DNA of 5,005 nucleotides from Bergeyella zoohelcum (GTDB taxonomy: Bacteria; Bacteroidota; Bacteroidia; Flavobacteriales; Weeksellaceae), in contig JAUNHO010000103.1 of assembly GCA_030523905.1 (NCBI GenBank), forward strand, positions 1 to 5,005. The letters run 5' to 3'. Below are positions 1-5,005 of this stretch, one piece after another. The notes below the pieces were generated by a model. It saw only the letters and a list, made by a program, of their open reading frames with translations. It did no database searches and was not told the origin of the DNA. The position numbers and the translations under genes are program-made. Position 1 is the first letter of the stretch; each line of letters opens with the position of its first letter.

Positions 1-398
1 GGCCACTTTTGGATAGAATTGATATTCATATAGAGGTGCAAAAAGTGGAATTTGAGCAACTTTCAGACAAGAGAAAAGGAGAAAATAGCCTTACCATTCG
101 TGAAAGGGTGCAACAAGCAAGGGAGATACAAACCGAACGCTATAAGGATTCCGAAATCAACTATAATGCACAGATGGGACCAAAGGAAATAGAGAAATAC
201 TGCGACCTTGATGAGGCTTCCCAAGGGCTGATAAAAACCGCAATGCAGAAACTCAATCTCTCTGCCCGTGCCTATGATAGAATCCTAAAAGTAGCCCGTA
301 CCATAGCGGATTTGGAGGCCTCGCCCGAGGTGAAATCTCATCACATTGCCGAAGCCATACAATACCGAAGCCTTGATAGAGAGTTTTGGAATGTGTAG
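1..398 (+). CDS. comM: ComM/YifB-family Mg-chelatase-like AAA+ ATPase, C-terminal part (5' end outside window)
   Basis: The reading frame is open from the window edge (first full codon at 3) to TAG at 396-398, so only about the last 131 residues are present. The visible part starts with PLLDRIDIHIEV, the conserved segment in the AAA+ ATPase core of the YifB/ComM family. It continues into the helical C-terminal Mg-chelatase-like domain, with the typical LNLSARAYDRILKVARTIAD stretch and the ending HIAEAIQYRSLDR. The Walker A and B motifs must lie upstream. ComM of naturally competent bacteria is a hexameric helicase that promotes branch migration during integration of transformed DNA. Homologues occur in many bacteria not known to be competent, so the role here is inferred from family. 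The TTG at 9 is an internal Leu codon, not a start. The gene ends normally and is followed by a 261-bp spacer with no clear terminator hairpin. Confidence 0.93.
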   Translation, partial: PLLDRIDIHIEVQKVEFEQLSDKRKGENSLTIRERVQQAREIQTERYKDSEINYNAQMGPKEIEKYCDLDEASQGLIKTAMQKLNLSARAYDRILKVARTIADLEASPEVKSHHIAEAIQYRSLDREFWNV

Positions 399-417
399 AA
401 AAAGCCAGTAAATATTG

Positions 418-425
418 TATCTTTG
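418..425 (+). promoter_or_regulatory. Candidate Bacteroidota-type promoter -7 element (TATCTTTG)
   Basis: TATCTTTG matches the TAnnTTTG -7 consensus of primary-sigma promoters in Bacteroidota exactly. It lies 20 bp after the comM stop codon, with no gene before 660. No good TTG -33 element is seen at the usual spacing (nearest TTG at 386-388, about 29 bp upstream), so the promoter is incomplete by sequence. If used, transcription would begin near 430 and give fic, and perhaps murD-ftsW-murG, a leader of about 230 nt that contains the 21-bp repeat array. An 8-bp match with two free positions can arise by chance; its position is the main support. Confidence 0.35.
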
Positions 426-469
426 CTGAATGTTATAAGTATAGCGAAAAAACACTTCTAACCAATGCT

Positions 470-629
470 CCGCAATAAGAAAACAGCCCTCCGCGAAGCA
501 AAACTAATACACTGCAACAGAAGAATGACACACCGCAGGAGAAAACGAATGCACCGCGAGGTAAAATTTTTTTCCGCAACAGAAGAATGGTTTTCCGCTT
601 ATCAAAATAATAAACCGCAAAGTAAATCA
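470..629. repeat. Degenerate 21-bp tandem repeat array, about 8 units
   Basis: A CCGC anchor (CTGC once) recurs at 470, 491, 512, 533, 554, 574, 595 and 615, giving spacings of 21, 21, 21, 21, 20, 21 and 20 bp. After the anchor each unit is A/G-rich, typically with AGAAAA or AGAAGAATG, and then a variable tail. The 14-mer GCAACAGAAGAATG occurs exactly at 514-527 and 576-589. One 20-bp unit (554-573) contains a run of seven T, which suggests loss of one base by slippage. The last unit (from 615) fades into AT-rich sequence. The period is close to two turns of B-DNA, so anchors and A-rich parts would recur on the same helix face. There are no separate spacers, so this is not a CRISPR array. The function is unknown. 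Confidence 0.75.
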
Positions 630-636
630 TTGCGAA

Positions 637-661
637 TTTATTAAAGATTAATAAAATTAAT
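637..661. promoter_or_regulatory. AT-rich dyad symmetries just upstream of the fic start
   Basis: Two overlapping perfect inverted repeats lie here: TTTATTA/TAATAAA around a 5-nt centre (637-655), and ATTAAT/ATTAAT around AAA (647-661), the second touching the ATG at 660. They are flanked by a direct repeat, TGCGAAT, at 631-637 and 661-667. Such dyads can be repressor sites or weak hairpins near a ribosome binding region. The sequence is almost all A and T, so chance symmetry is likely enough that this is only a candidate. Confidence 0.2.
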
Positions 662-1229
662 GCGAATGAAGCAAATAGATGCAAAAAGCATAGAAAAAGC
701 CTTTCAACTTTTTGAAAGTGGCGATATTAATAAGATAGAAGTTGGCACTACCAAAGGCTTACAACAAATTCACGAGTATCTTTTTGGTGGCTTGTATGAT
801 TTTGCAGGTAAAATAAGGGGGCTAAACATTTCAAAAGGTGGGTTTAGGTTTGCTTCGGCTTTGTATCTTGCTGAAATTCTATCTAAAATAGAAAAAATGC
901 CAGAGGATTCTTTTGAGCAAATTATTTCAAAATATGTGGAAATGAATATTGCTCACCCTTTTATGGAAGGCAACGGTCGCACTATGCGTATTTGGCTTGA
1001 TTTAATGCTGAAAAAGAACCTAAAAAAAGTGGTGAATTGGCAAAATGTTGATAAAAATATTTACCTACAAGCAATGGAGCGAAGCCCAATAAATGATTTA
1101 GAACTCAAGGTTTTGTTACAAGAAAATTTAACCCACGAAGTGGAAAATAGAGAAGTAATCTTCAAAGGAATTGAGCAATCTTATTATTACGAGGGCTATG
1201 AAAACGGAAATAATCGTTTCAATAATTAA
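660..1229 (+). CDS. fic: Class III Fic-domain protein adenylyltransferase (AMPylator), self-inhibited
   Basis: The product is a 189-residue single-domain Fic protein. The Fic motif is complete: HPFMEGNGRTMR at residues 99-110, with catalytic His99, acidic Glu103 and the GNGR phosphate loop. The target-binding flap segment (KGGFRF, 60-64 region) and the family stretch GLYDFAGKIR (44-53) are also present. Near the C-terminus SYYYEG (174-179) fits the inhibitory motif [S/T]xxxE[G/N], with Glu178. A C-terminal position defines class III Fic proteins, where the helix blocks productive ATP binding in the same chain, so no separate antitoxin gene is needed. The His-to-Glu distance of 79 residues equals that of N. 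meningitidis Fic (His107, Glu186). Members of this group move AMP onto protein hydroxyl side chains and have been reported to target DNA gyrase; the target here is unknown. ATG 660 is the longest start (in-frame stop at 642); ATG 666 is equally possible and drops two residues. It lies 12 bp before murD and may share its transcript. Sampled segments are about 30-33% GC, lower than murD and murG. Confidence 0.93.
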   Translation: MRMKQIDAKSIEKAFQLFESGDINKIEVGTTKGLQQIHEYLFGGLYDFAGKIRGLNISKGGFRFASALYLAEILSKIEKMPEDSFEQIISKYVEMNIAHPFMEGNGRTMRIWLDLMLKKNLKKVVNWQNVDKNIYLQAMERSPINDLELKVLLQENLTHEVENREVIFKGIEQSYYYEGYENGNNRFNN

Positions 1230-1241
1230 ATAAACAAAAAT

Positions 1242-2576
1242 ATGAAAATTATAATATTAGGTGGTGGTGAGAGTGGCTGTGGGGCTGCTTATTTGGCGAA
1301 GAAAAAAGGTTTTGAAGTCTTCCTTTCGGACAAGGGAGAAATCAAGGAAGGGTATAAGGATTTTTTGATAGATAATGAAATAGAATTTGAGGAGAAAAAC
1401 CACGATGAGGAGCGGATTCTCTCGGCGGATTGGGTCATCAAAAGCCCAGGAATTCCCAAAAAAGCGGATATTATCACAAAAATAAAGGCAAAGGGCATTC
1501 GTCTGTCCTCCGAAATAGAGTTCGCGAGTGAATTTACCGATGCCAAAATCATCGCCATTACAGGGAGCAACGGCAAGACGACCACAACCTCACTCATTTT
1601 TCATATCCTGAAAAATGCAGGGCTTAGCGTAGGTCTTGGGGGCAATATCGGGACGAGTTTCGCTCTACAAGTGGCGGAAGAAAATTATGATTATTTCGTG
1701 CTGGAAATTAGCAGTTTCCAGTTGGACGATATTCAGAATTTCAAGCCGTATATTTCGCTCCTGCTCAACCTTTCGCCAGACCATCTTGACCAATATAATT
1801 ACAATTACGAGGAATATGCGTTGGCGAAATTCAGAATTGCTGAAAATCAAGATGATAACAATTTTTTTATCTATAATAAAGACGATGAAATGAGCCAAAA
1901 TCTCCTTGAAAACTTAAAAATCAACGCGAAAAAATTGCCTTTCTCCTTGAATGAAAAACCAGATGAGGGAGCTTATGCCACAGAGGACAAGATTTTTGTG
2001 AAATTGCAGGAGGAATTTTCTATGAAAATAGAGGAATTGGCATTGGCAGGAAAACACAATGTGGCGAATAGTTTAGCGGCATCTGTTGTGGGTAAATTAT
2101 TGAATATCAACAATGATAATCTTCGCAATTCGCTGATGACTTTCAAGGCAGTGGAGCATAGATTGGAGCAATTTGCAGAGATTGACGGCGTGAAATTCAT
2201 CAATGATTCCAAGGCTACGAATGTCAATGCCACTTATTTTGCATTGGAAAGTATGACGGCACCTACCATTTGGATTGTGGGTGGTGTGGATAAGGGTAAC
2301 GACTACACCGAGATAGAGGATTTGGTGAAGCGAAAAGTAAAAGCCATCGTTTGCCTCGGATTGGATAATGACAAGATTATTAGTTTTTTCCAAGATAAAA
2401 AAGAGCTGATTTACAATACTTCCAACTTGGAAGAATGCGTAAAAATAGCCAAAAGCATCGCCGAAGAAGGTGATAATGTCCTGCTTTCTCCCTGCTGTGC
2501 AAGTTTTGATTTGTTCAAAAACTATGAAGACCGAGGCGAGAAATTTAAGCAAGAAGTAATGAAAAATCAGAGTTAA
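1242..2576 (+). CDS. murD: UDP-N-acetylmuramoyl-L-alanine--D-glutamate ligase (MurD)
   Basis: This cytoplasmic ATP-dependent ligase adds D-glutamate to UDP-MurNAc-L-Ala, the second amino acid of the peptidoglycan stem peptide. The 444 residues match the usual MurD length and its three domains. An N-terminal UDP-binding Rossmann-like domain starts with IIILGGGESGCGAA (3-16) and includes SPGIP (68-72). The central ATPase domain has the P-loop TGSNGKTTTT (107-116), the SPDHLD segment (178-183) and KFRIAENQ, where Lys196 fits the carbamylated lysine of Mur ligases. The C-terminal domain has GKHNVANSLAA (270-280), HRLE (306-309), NDSKATN (321-327) and SPCCASFD...RGEKF (416-435), which binds D-Glu. 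No expected motif is missing. The ATG at 1242 follows an A-rich stretch without Shine-Dalgarno, as usual in Bacteroidota, and gives the normal N-terminus. The gene begins 12 bp after fic and ends 3 bp before ftsW. mraY, often directly upstream of murD in dcw clusters, is not in that place. Confidence 0.98.
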   Translation: MKIIILGGGESGCGAAYLAKKKGFEVFLSDKGEIKEGYKDFLIDNEIEFEEKNHDEERILSADWVIKSPGIPKKADIITKIKAKGIRLSSEIEFASEFTDAKIIAITGSNGKTTTTSLIFHILKNAGLSVGLGGNIGTSFALQVAEENYDYFVLEISSFQLDDIQNFKPYISLLLNLSPDHLDQYNYNYEEYALAKFRIAENQDDNNFFIYNKDDEMSQNLLENLKINAKKLPFSLNEKPDEGAYATEDKIFVKLQEEFSMKIEELALAGKHNVANSLAASVVGKLLNINNDNLRNSLMTFKAVEHRLEQFAEIDGVKFINDSKATNVNATYFALESMTAPTIWIVGGVDKGNDYTEIEDLVKRKVKAIVCLGLDNDKIISFFQDKKELIYNTSNLEECVKIAKSIAEEGDNVLLSPCCASFDLFKNYEDRGEKFKQEVMKNQS

Positions 2577-2579
2577 AAA

Positions 2580-3815
2580 ATGGTGAAAAATACAAAAAGT
2601 ATAGAGATATTTAGAGGAGATAAAATACTTTGGATATTAGTGATTATTATTTCGGTATTTTCTCTTTTTGCTGTTTATTCCGCTAGTACCAATCTACAAT
2701 ACATAGTGGGGAATGGTACTGCTATCGGACATCTTGGGAAGCATTTTGTCTATATGGTAGTAGGTCTAGGCATAATGCGTATGTTTTCAGGGGGCATTTC
2801 TTTTAGGGTTGTGGGGAAGATTAGCAGTTGGCTTTTACCTTTAATGATTTTAGCACTGGTATATGCAATTATACAGGGGAAAACCATTGATGGCACTAGT
2901 GCTGGACGCTGGATAGACCTTAAGGTTTTTTCCTTTCAGCCATCTGTATTGGCGTATTTGGTTTTGGTGATTTATTTATGTAGATTTTTGGCTAAAACAA
3001 TGGTAGAGAAGGAGCAAACGATTTGGGAAATTATATTGAAAGTTTTTCTTCCGATAACTGTTGTTTTTGGTTTGGTTTTTATTGAAAATGGTTCCACAGG
3101 GGCGATTATTCTATTGGTTTCTACACTTGTATTACTAATGGGGCAACTAAAGCTGAAATACATAGGAGGTTTTATCCTAACAATGCTCATAGGGATTACT
3201 GTGTTTATTATAGTGGCGAAAACCACAGATTGGATACCAAAGAATCGTGTAGATACCTGGGAAAAGCGTGTGGAAAGGTTTTTGGGTAAAGAAGAGCCTA
3301 GTAAAGTCAATGATGTCAATGAGGCGTTTTTGAGGGGAGATTATCAGTCTGCCCACGCTAAACTAGCCATAGTACACGGAGGAATGATGGGGGTAGGAGC
3401 AGGGAAAAGTGCGTTGAAAAGTAGGCTTCCACAGTCGGCATCAGATTTTATTTTTGCCATTATAGTAGAAGAATGGGGCTTGGTAGGTGGTGTGGCTTTA
3501 ATATGTATGTACTTCATTGTTTTTATGAGAATCATAACAATAGCCCATAAAACACCATCTCTATTTGGGGCGTTATTAGTGATTTCCATAGGGTGGATGA
3601 TATTTATACAATTAGCTACTAATGTATTGGTGGCAGTCGGAGCAATGCCTGTTACAGGTCAGCCCTTGCCGTTGGTTAGTTTAGGGGGGTCAGCCTTATG
3701 GGTTACTTATATTCAGCTAGGGATAGTACTGAATGTAAGTGCTGGTACGCCTCTCCGTGACGAAGAAGGAAATAGCCAAAAACCGAGTATAGAGGAAATG
3801 AATGATATTGCATAA
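2580..3815 (+). CDS. ftsW: Septal peptidoglycan glycosyltransferase FtsW (SEDS family)
   Basis: This polytopic inner-membrane protein of 411 residues has about ten hydrophobic segments (near 17-35, 53-69, 82-98, 119-138, 151-168, 173-188, 194-213, 300-321, 327-354 and 366-386). A large outer loop lies between the seventh and eighth (about 214-288). SEDS hallmarks are GRWIDL...FQPS (109-122), AKLAIVHGGMMGVGAGKS (260-277), LPQSASDFIFA with Asp289 at the catalytic position, EEWGLVGG (298-304), and NVLVAVGAMPVTGQPLPLVSLGGS (348-371). FtsW polymerises lipid II at the septum together with a class B PBP (FtsI), which is not in this window. RodA is the main alternative; the murD-ftsW-murG position favours FtsW. 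Two conserved spots differ from the common form: QPSV instead of QPSE, and GGSA instead of GGSS. By hand count ATA is used for about 24 of 49 Ile, against 9 of 40 in murD. It starts 3 bp after murD, so translation is probably coupled. Confidence 0.95.
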   Translation: MVKNTKSIEIFRGDKILWILVIIISVFSLFAVYSASTNLQYIVGNGTAIGHLGKHFVYMVVGLGIMRMFSGGISFRVVGKISSWLLPLMILALVYAIIQGKTIDGTSAGRWIDLKVFSFQPSVLAYLVLVIYLCRFLAKTMVEKEQTIWEIILKVFLPITVVFGLVFIENGSTGAIILLVSTLVLLMGQLKLKYIGGFILTMLIGITVFIIVAKTTDWIPKNRVDTWEKRVERFLGKEEPSKVNDVNEAFLRGDYQSAHAKLAIVHGGMMGVGAGKSALKSRLPQSASDFIFAIIVEEWGLVGGVALICMYFIVFMRIITIAHKTPSLFGALLVISIGWMIFIQLATNVLVAVGAMPVTGQPLPLVSLGGSALWVTYIQLGIVLNVSAGTPLRDEEGNSQKPSIEEMNDIA

Positions 3816-3822
3816 ATCATCA

Positions 3823-4929
3823 ATGAAAAAAATGAATAAGAAACTAAAAATATTAATGAGTGGCGGTGGCACTGGTGGGCATATTTTCCCAGCGGTGGCG
3901 ATTGCCGATGAAATAAAGAAACACTACCCGAATGCCGAGATCCTTTTTATAGGCGCGAATGGCAAAATGGAGATGGAAAAAGTACCACAATCTGGCTATA
4001 AAATCGAGGGTTTGGACATTGCAGGGTTCAATCGTTCCAATCTTTTGGCAAATCTGAAACTCCCTTTCAAGCTCCTTTCAAGTTTAAGGAAAGCCAAGAA
4101 AATCATCAAAGAATTTCAACCCGATTTGGCGATTGGCACAGGCGGTTTTGCCAGTGGTCCAGCACTTTACACAGCGGCGAGTCTAGGCGTTCCGATTTTC
4201 ATTCAGGAGCAGAATGCCCACGCAGGAGTAACCAACAAAATCCTCAGCAGAAAGGCAAAAGCCATCTTTACGGCTTACCCCAATGTGGCAGGTTTTCCGC
4301 AAGAGAAAATCAGGTTTTTGGGAAATCCTATTCGCCAAAACATTGTTAATAATTTGATAGATACCAAAGAAGCCAAACGCCAACTCGGTCTAGATGAAAG
4401 CCAACTCACAATTCTCTCCGTGGGCGGTTCGCTTGGTTCTAAAACGCTTAATGATGCGTGGGAAAACAATTTGGATAATATCATAAAAAATGAATACCAA
4501 CTCATTTGGCAAACAGGGAAAAACAACCTTCCCAAAGGAAATACTGGAGAATTAGGAATGGGGGGCAGGGGGCTTGTTTCCGAGTTTATCTCCGATATGC
4601 CTCTGGCGTATTCTGCGGCGGATATTATCGTTTCCAGAGCAGGGGCGATTGCTATTTCCGAACTTGCCGTAGTGGGCAAATCGGTTCTTTTAGTGCCATT
4701 TCCGTTTGCGGCAGAAGACCATCAGACCAAAAACGCCTTAACTTTGGTAGAGAAAAACGCCGCCCGAATGGTAAAAGATAGCGAAATGCAAGACCTCTTT
4801 TTACCGACTTTAATGGAGTTGTGCGAGAATGAGACTTTGCGACAAGAAATGAGCCAAAACATTAAGTTTTTTGCCAAACCCAACGCCACCGAAGCCATCG
4901 TGAAGGAGATTTTGGAGCAAATTCATTAA
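3823..4929 (+). CDS. murG: UDP-GlcNAc:lipid I N-acetylglucosaminyltransferase (MurG)
   Basis: MurG is a membrane-associated GT-B glycosyltransferase (family GT28) that adds GlcNAc from UDP-GlcNAc to lipid I at the cytoplasmic face, making lipid II. From the chosen start there are 368 residues, the normal size. The N-domain has the G-loop SGGGTGGHIFPA (13-24) with catalytic His20, GTGGFASGP (106-113) and QEQNAHAGVTNK (128-139). After GNPIR (167-171), the C-domain has the second G-loop GGSLGSK (201-207), then SRAGAIAISE (271-280), whose Glu280 should contact the ribose of UDP, and FAAEDHQTKNA (295-305) with the conserved Gln and Asn. Three ATG starts are possible. ATG 3802 overlaps ftsW by 14 bp and has an SD-like GAGGAAA inside ftsW; ATG 3823 lies 7 bp after the ftsW stop; ATG 3832 gives MNKKLKI. 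I chose 3823 because the family usually begins only a few residues before the G-loop; 3832 is about as likely. Confidence 0.96.
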   Translation: MKKMNKKLKILMSGGGTGGHIFPAVAIADEIKKHYPNAEILFIGANGKMEMEKVPQSGYKIEGLDIAGFNRSNLLANLKLPFKLLSSLRKAKKIIKEFQPDLAIGTGGFASGPALYTAASLGVPIFIQEQNAHAGVTNKILSRKAKAIFTAYPNVAGFPQEKIRFLGNPIRQNIVNNLIDTKEAKRQLGLDESQLTILSVGGSLGSKTLNDAWENNLDNIIKNEYQLIWQTGKNNLPKGNTGELGMGGRGLVSEFISDMPLAYSAADIIVSRAGAIAISELAVVGKSVLLVPFPFAAEDHQTKNALTLVEKNAARMVKDSEMQDLFLPTLMELCENETLRQEMSQNIKFFAKPNATEAIVKEILEQIH

Positions 4930-4935
4930 AATTCG

Positions 4936-5005
4936 GCTTCCGCTATTTAACCGAAAGCAGAAAATATAAAAAGTGAGGCTTTCACTATTTAGTGGAAGCA
5001 AGAAA
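4936..5005. repeat. Two hairpin-forming repeat units, 42 bp apart, after murG (continues to window edge)
   Basis: Both units share the pattern GGCTT-C-CTATTTA followed by AAGCA and an A-rich tract. Unit 1 (4936-4958) can fold into an imperfect stem with two mismatches (GCTTCCGCTA against ACCGAAAGC). Unit 2 (4978-4999) folds into a nine-pair stem, GCTTTCACT/AGTGGAAGC, with loop ATTT and one G-T wobble. One stem position is G-C in unit 1 and A-T in unit 2, a covarying pair that favours a conserved structure. On the + strand the stems are followed by A-rich sequence, not a T-tract, so this is not a standard terminator for murG. On the - strand unit 2 would be followed by a T-rich stretch and might weakly terminate a gene coming from the right. 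A small dispersed intergenic repeat is the other option. Confidence 0.55.

Noticed and set aside
499..506. Minus-strand promoter-like element (TAGTTTTG read on the - strand)
   Set aside because: It fits TAnnTTTG but lies inside the repeat array and there is no - strand gene for it to serve in the window.
470..629. CRISPR array
   Set aside because: The units are contiguous and degenerate, with no unique spacers of 25-40 bp, and no cas gene is visible.
631..667. TGCGAAT repeats as target-site duplications of an insertion
   Set aside because: Only 23 bp of AT-rich DNA separates them, with no transposase or terminal inverted repeats of an element.
433..684. 83-codon open frame on the - strand with a Cys-rich hydrophobic product
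   Set aside because: It reads through the antisense of the 21-bp array, where a period of seven codons keeps a frame open by construction, and it overlaps the real fic start. It has no recognisable domain or start signal.
2097..2552. Long - strand open frame inside murD (151 codons), and similar antisense frames inside ftsW and murG
   Set aside because: They are antisense shadows of well-supported genes and their products show no recognisable domains.
3381..3410. Walker A-like GVGAGKS in FtsW
   Set aside because: It sits at the conserved glycine-rich GxGxGxS motif of SEDS proteins near the end of the large outer loop and has no P-loop NTPase fold around it.
4936..4999. Rho-independent terminator for murG
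   Set aside because: The hairpins are followed by A-rich sequence on the + strand instead of a T-tract, and the operon commonly continues to murC beyond murG.

Overview
The window looks like chromosomal DNA of a low-GC member of the Bacteroidota, most likely Flavobacteriia. The evidence is the murD-ftsW-murG order, the A/T-rich start regions with no convincing Shine-Dalgarno sequences, and an exact match to the Bacteroidota -7 promoter consensus TAnnTTTG. The genus cannot be fixed from the sequence alone.

Layout, all genes on the + strand: (1) 1-398 is the 3' end of a ComM/YifB-type AAA+ (Mg-chelatase-like) gene, cut by the window edge. (2) 399-659 is a spacer without a convincing gene. It holds a promoter-like TATCTTTG, about eight units of a degenerate 21-bp tandem repeat, and AT-rich dyads next to the following start codon. 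(3) 660-1229 is a small Fic protein with an intact HPFxEGNGRTxR motif and a C-terminal SYYYEG inhibitory motif, that is, a class III Fic AMP-transferase like that of Neisseria meningitidis. (4) 1242-4929 is a tightly packed peptidoglycan/division block, murD-ftsW-murG, part of the dcw cluster. (5) 4930-5005 is the spacer after murG, with two hairpin-forming repeat units 42 bp apart; the second runs to the window edge.

MurD adds D-Glu to UDP-MurNAc-L-Ala in the cytoplasm. MurG makes lipid II by adding GlcNAc to lipid I at the inner face of the membrane. FtsW is the SEDS glycosyltransferase that polymerises lipid II at the division septum. The gaps (3 bp between murD and ftsW, a few bp or an overlap between ftsW and murG) suggest one transcript.

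The most unusual points are the self-inhibited Fic gene sitting 12 bp upstream of murD, where mraY is commonly found, the 21-bp repeat array in its probable leader, and the paired hairpin repeats after murG. No CRISPR array, transposase, tRNA or rRNA was seen. Nothing here amounts to a clearly new multi-gene system.
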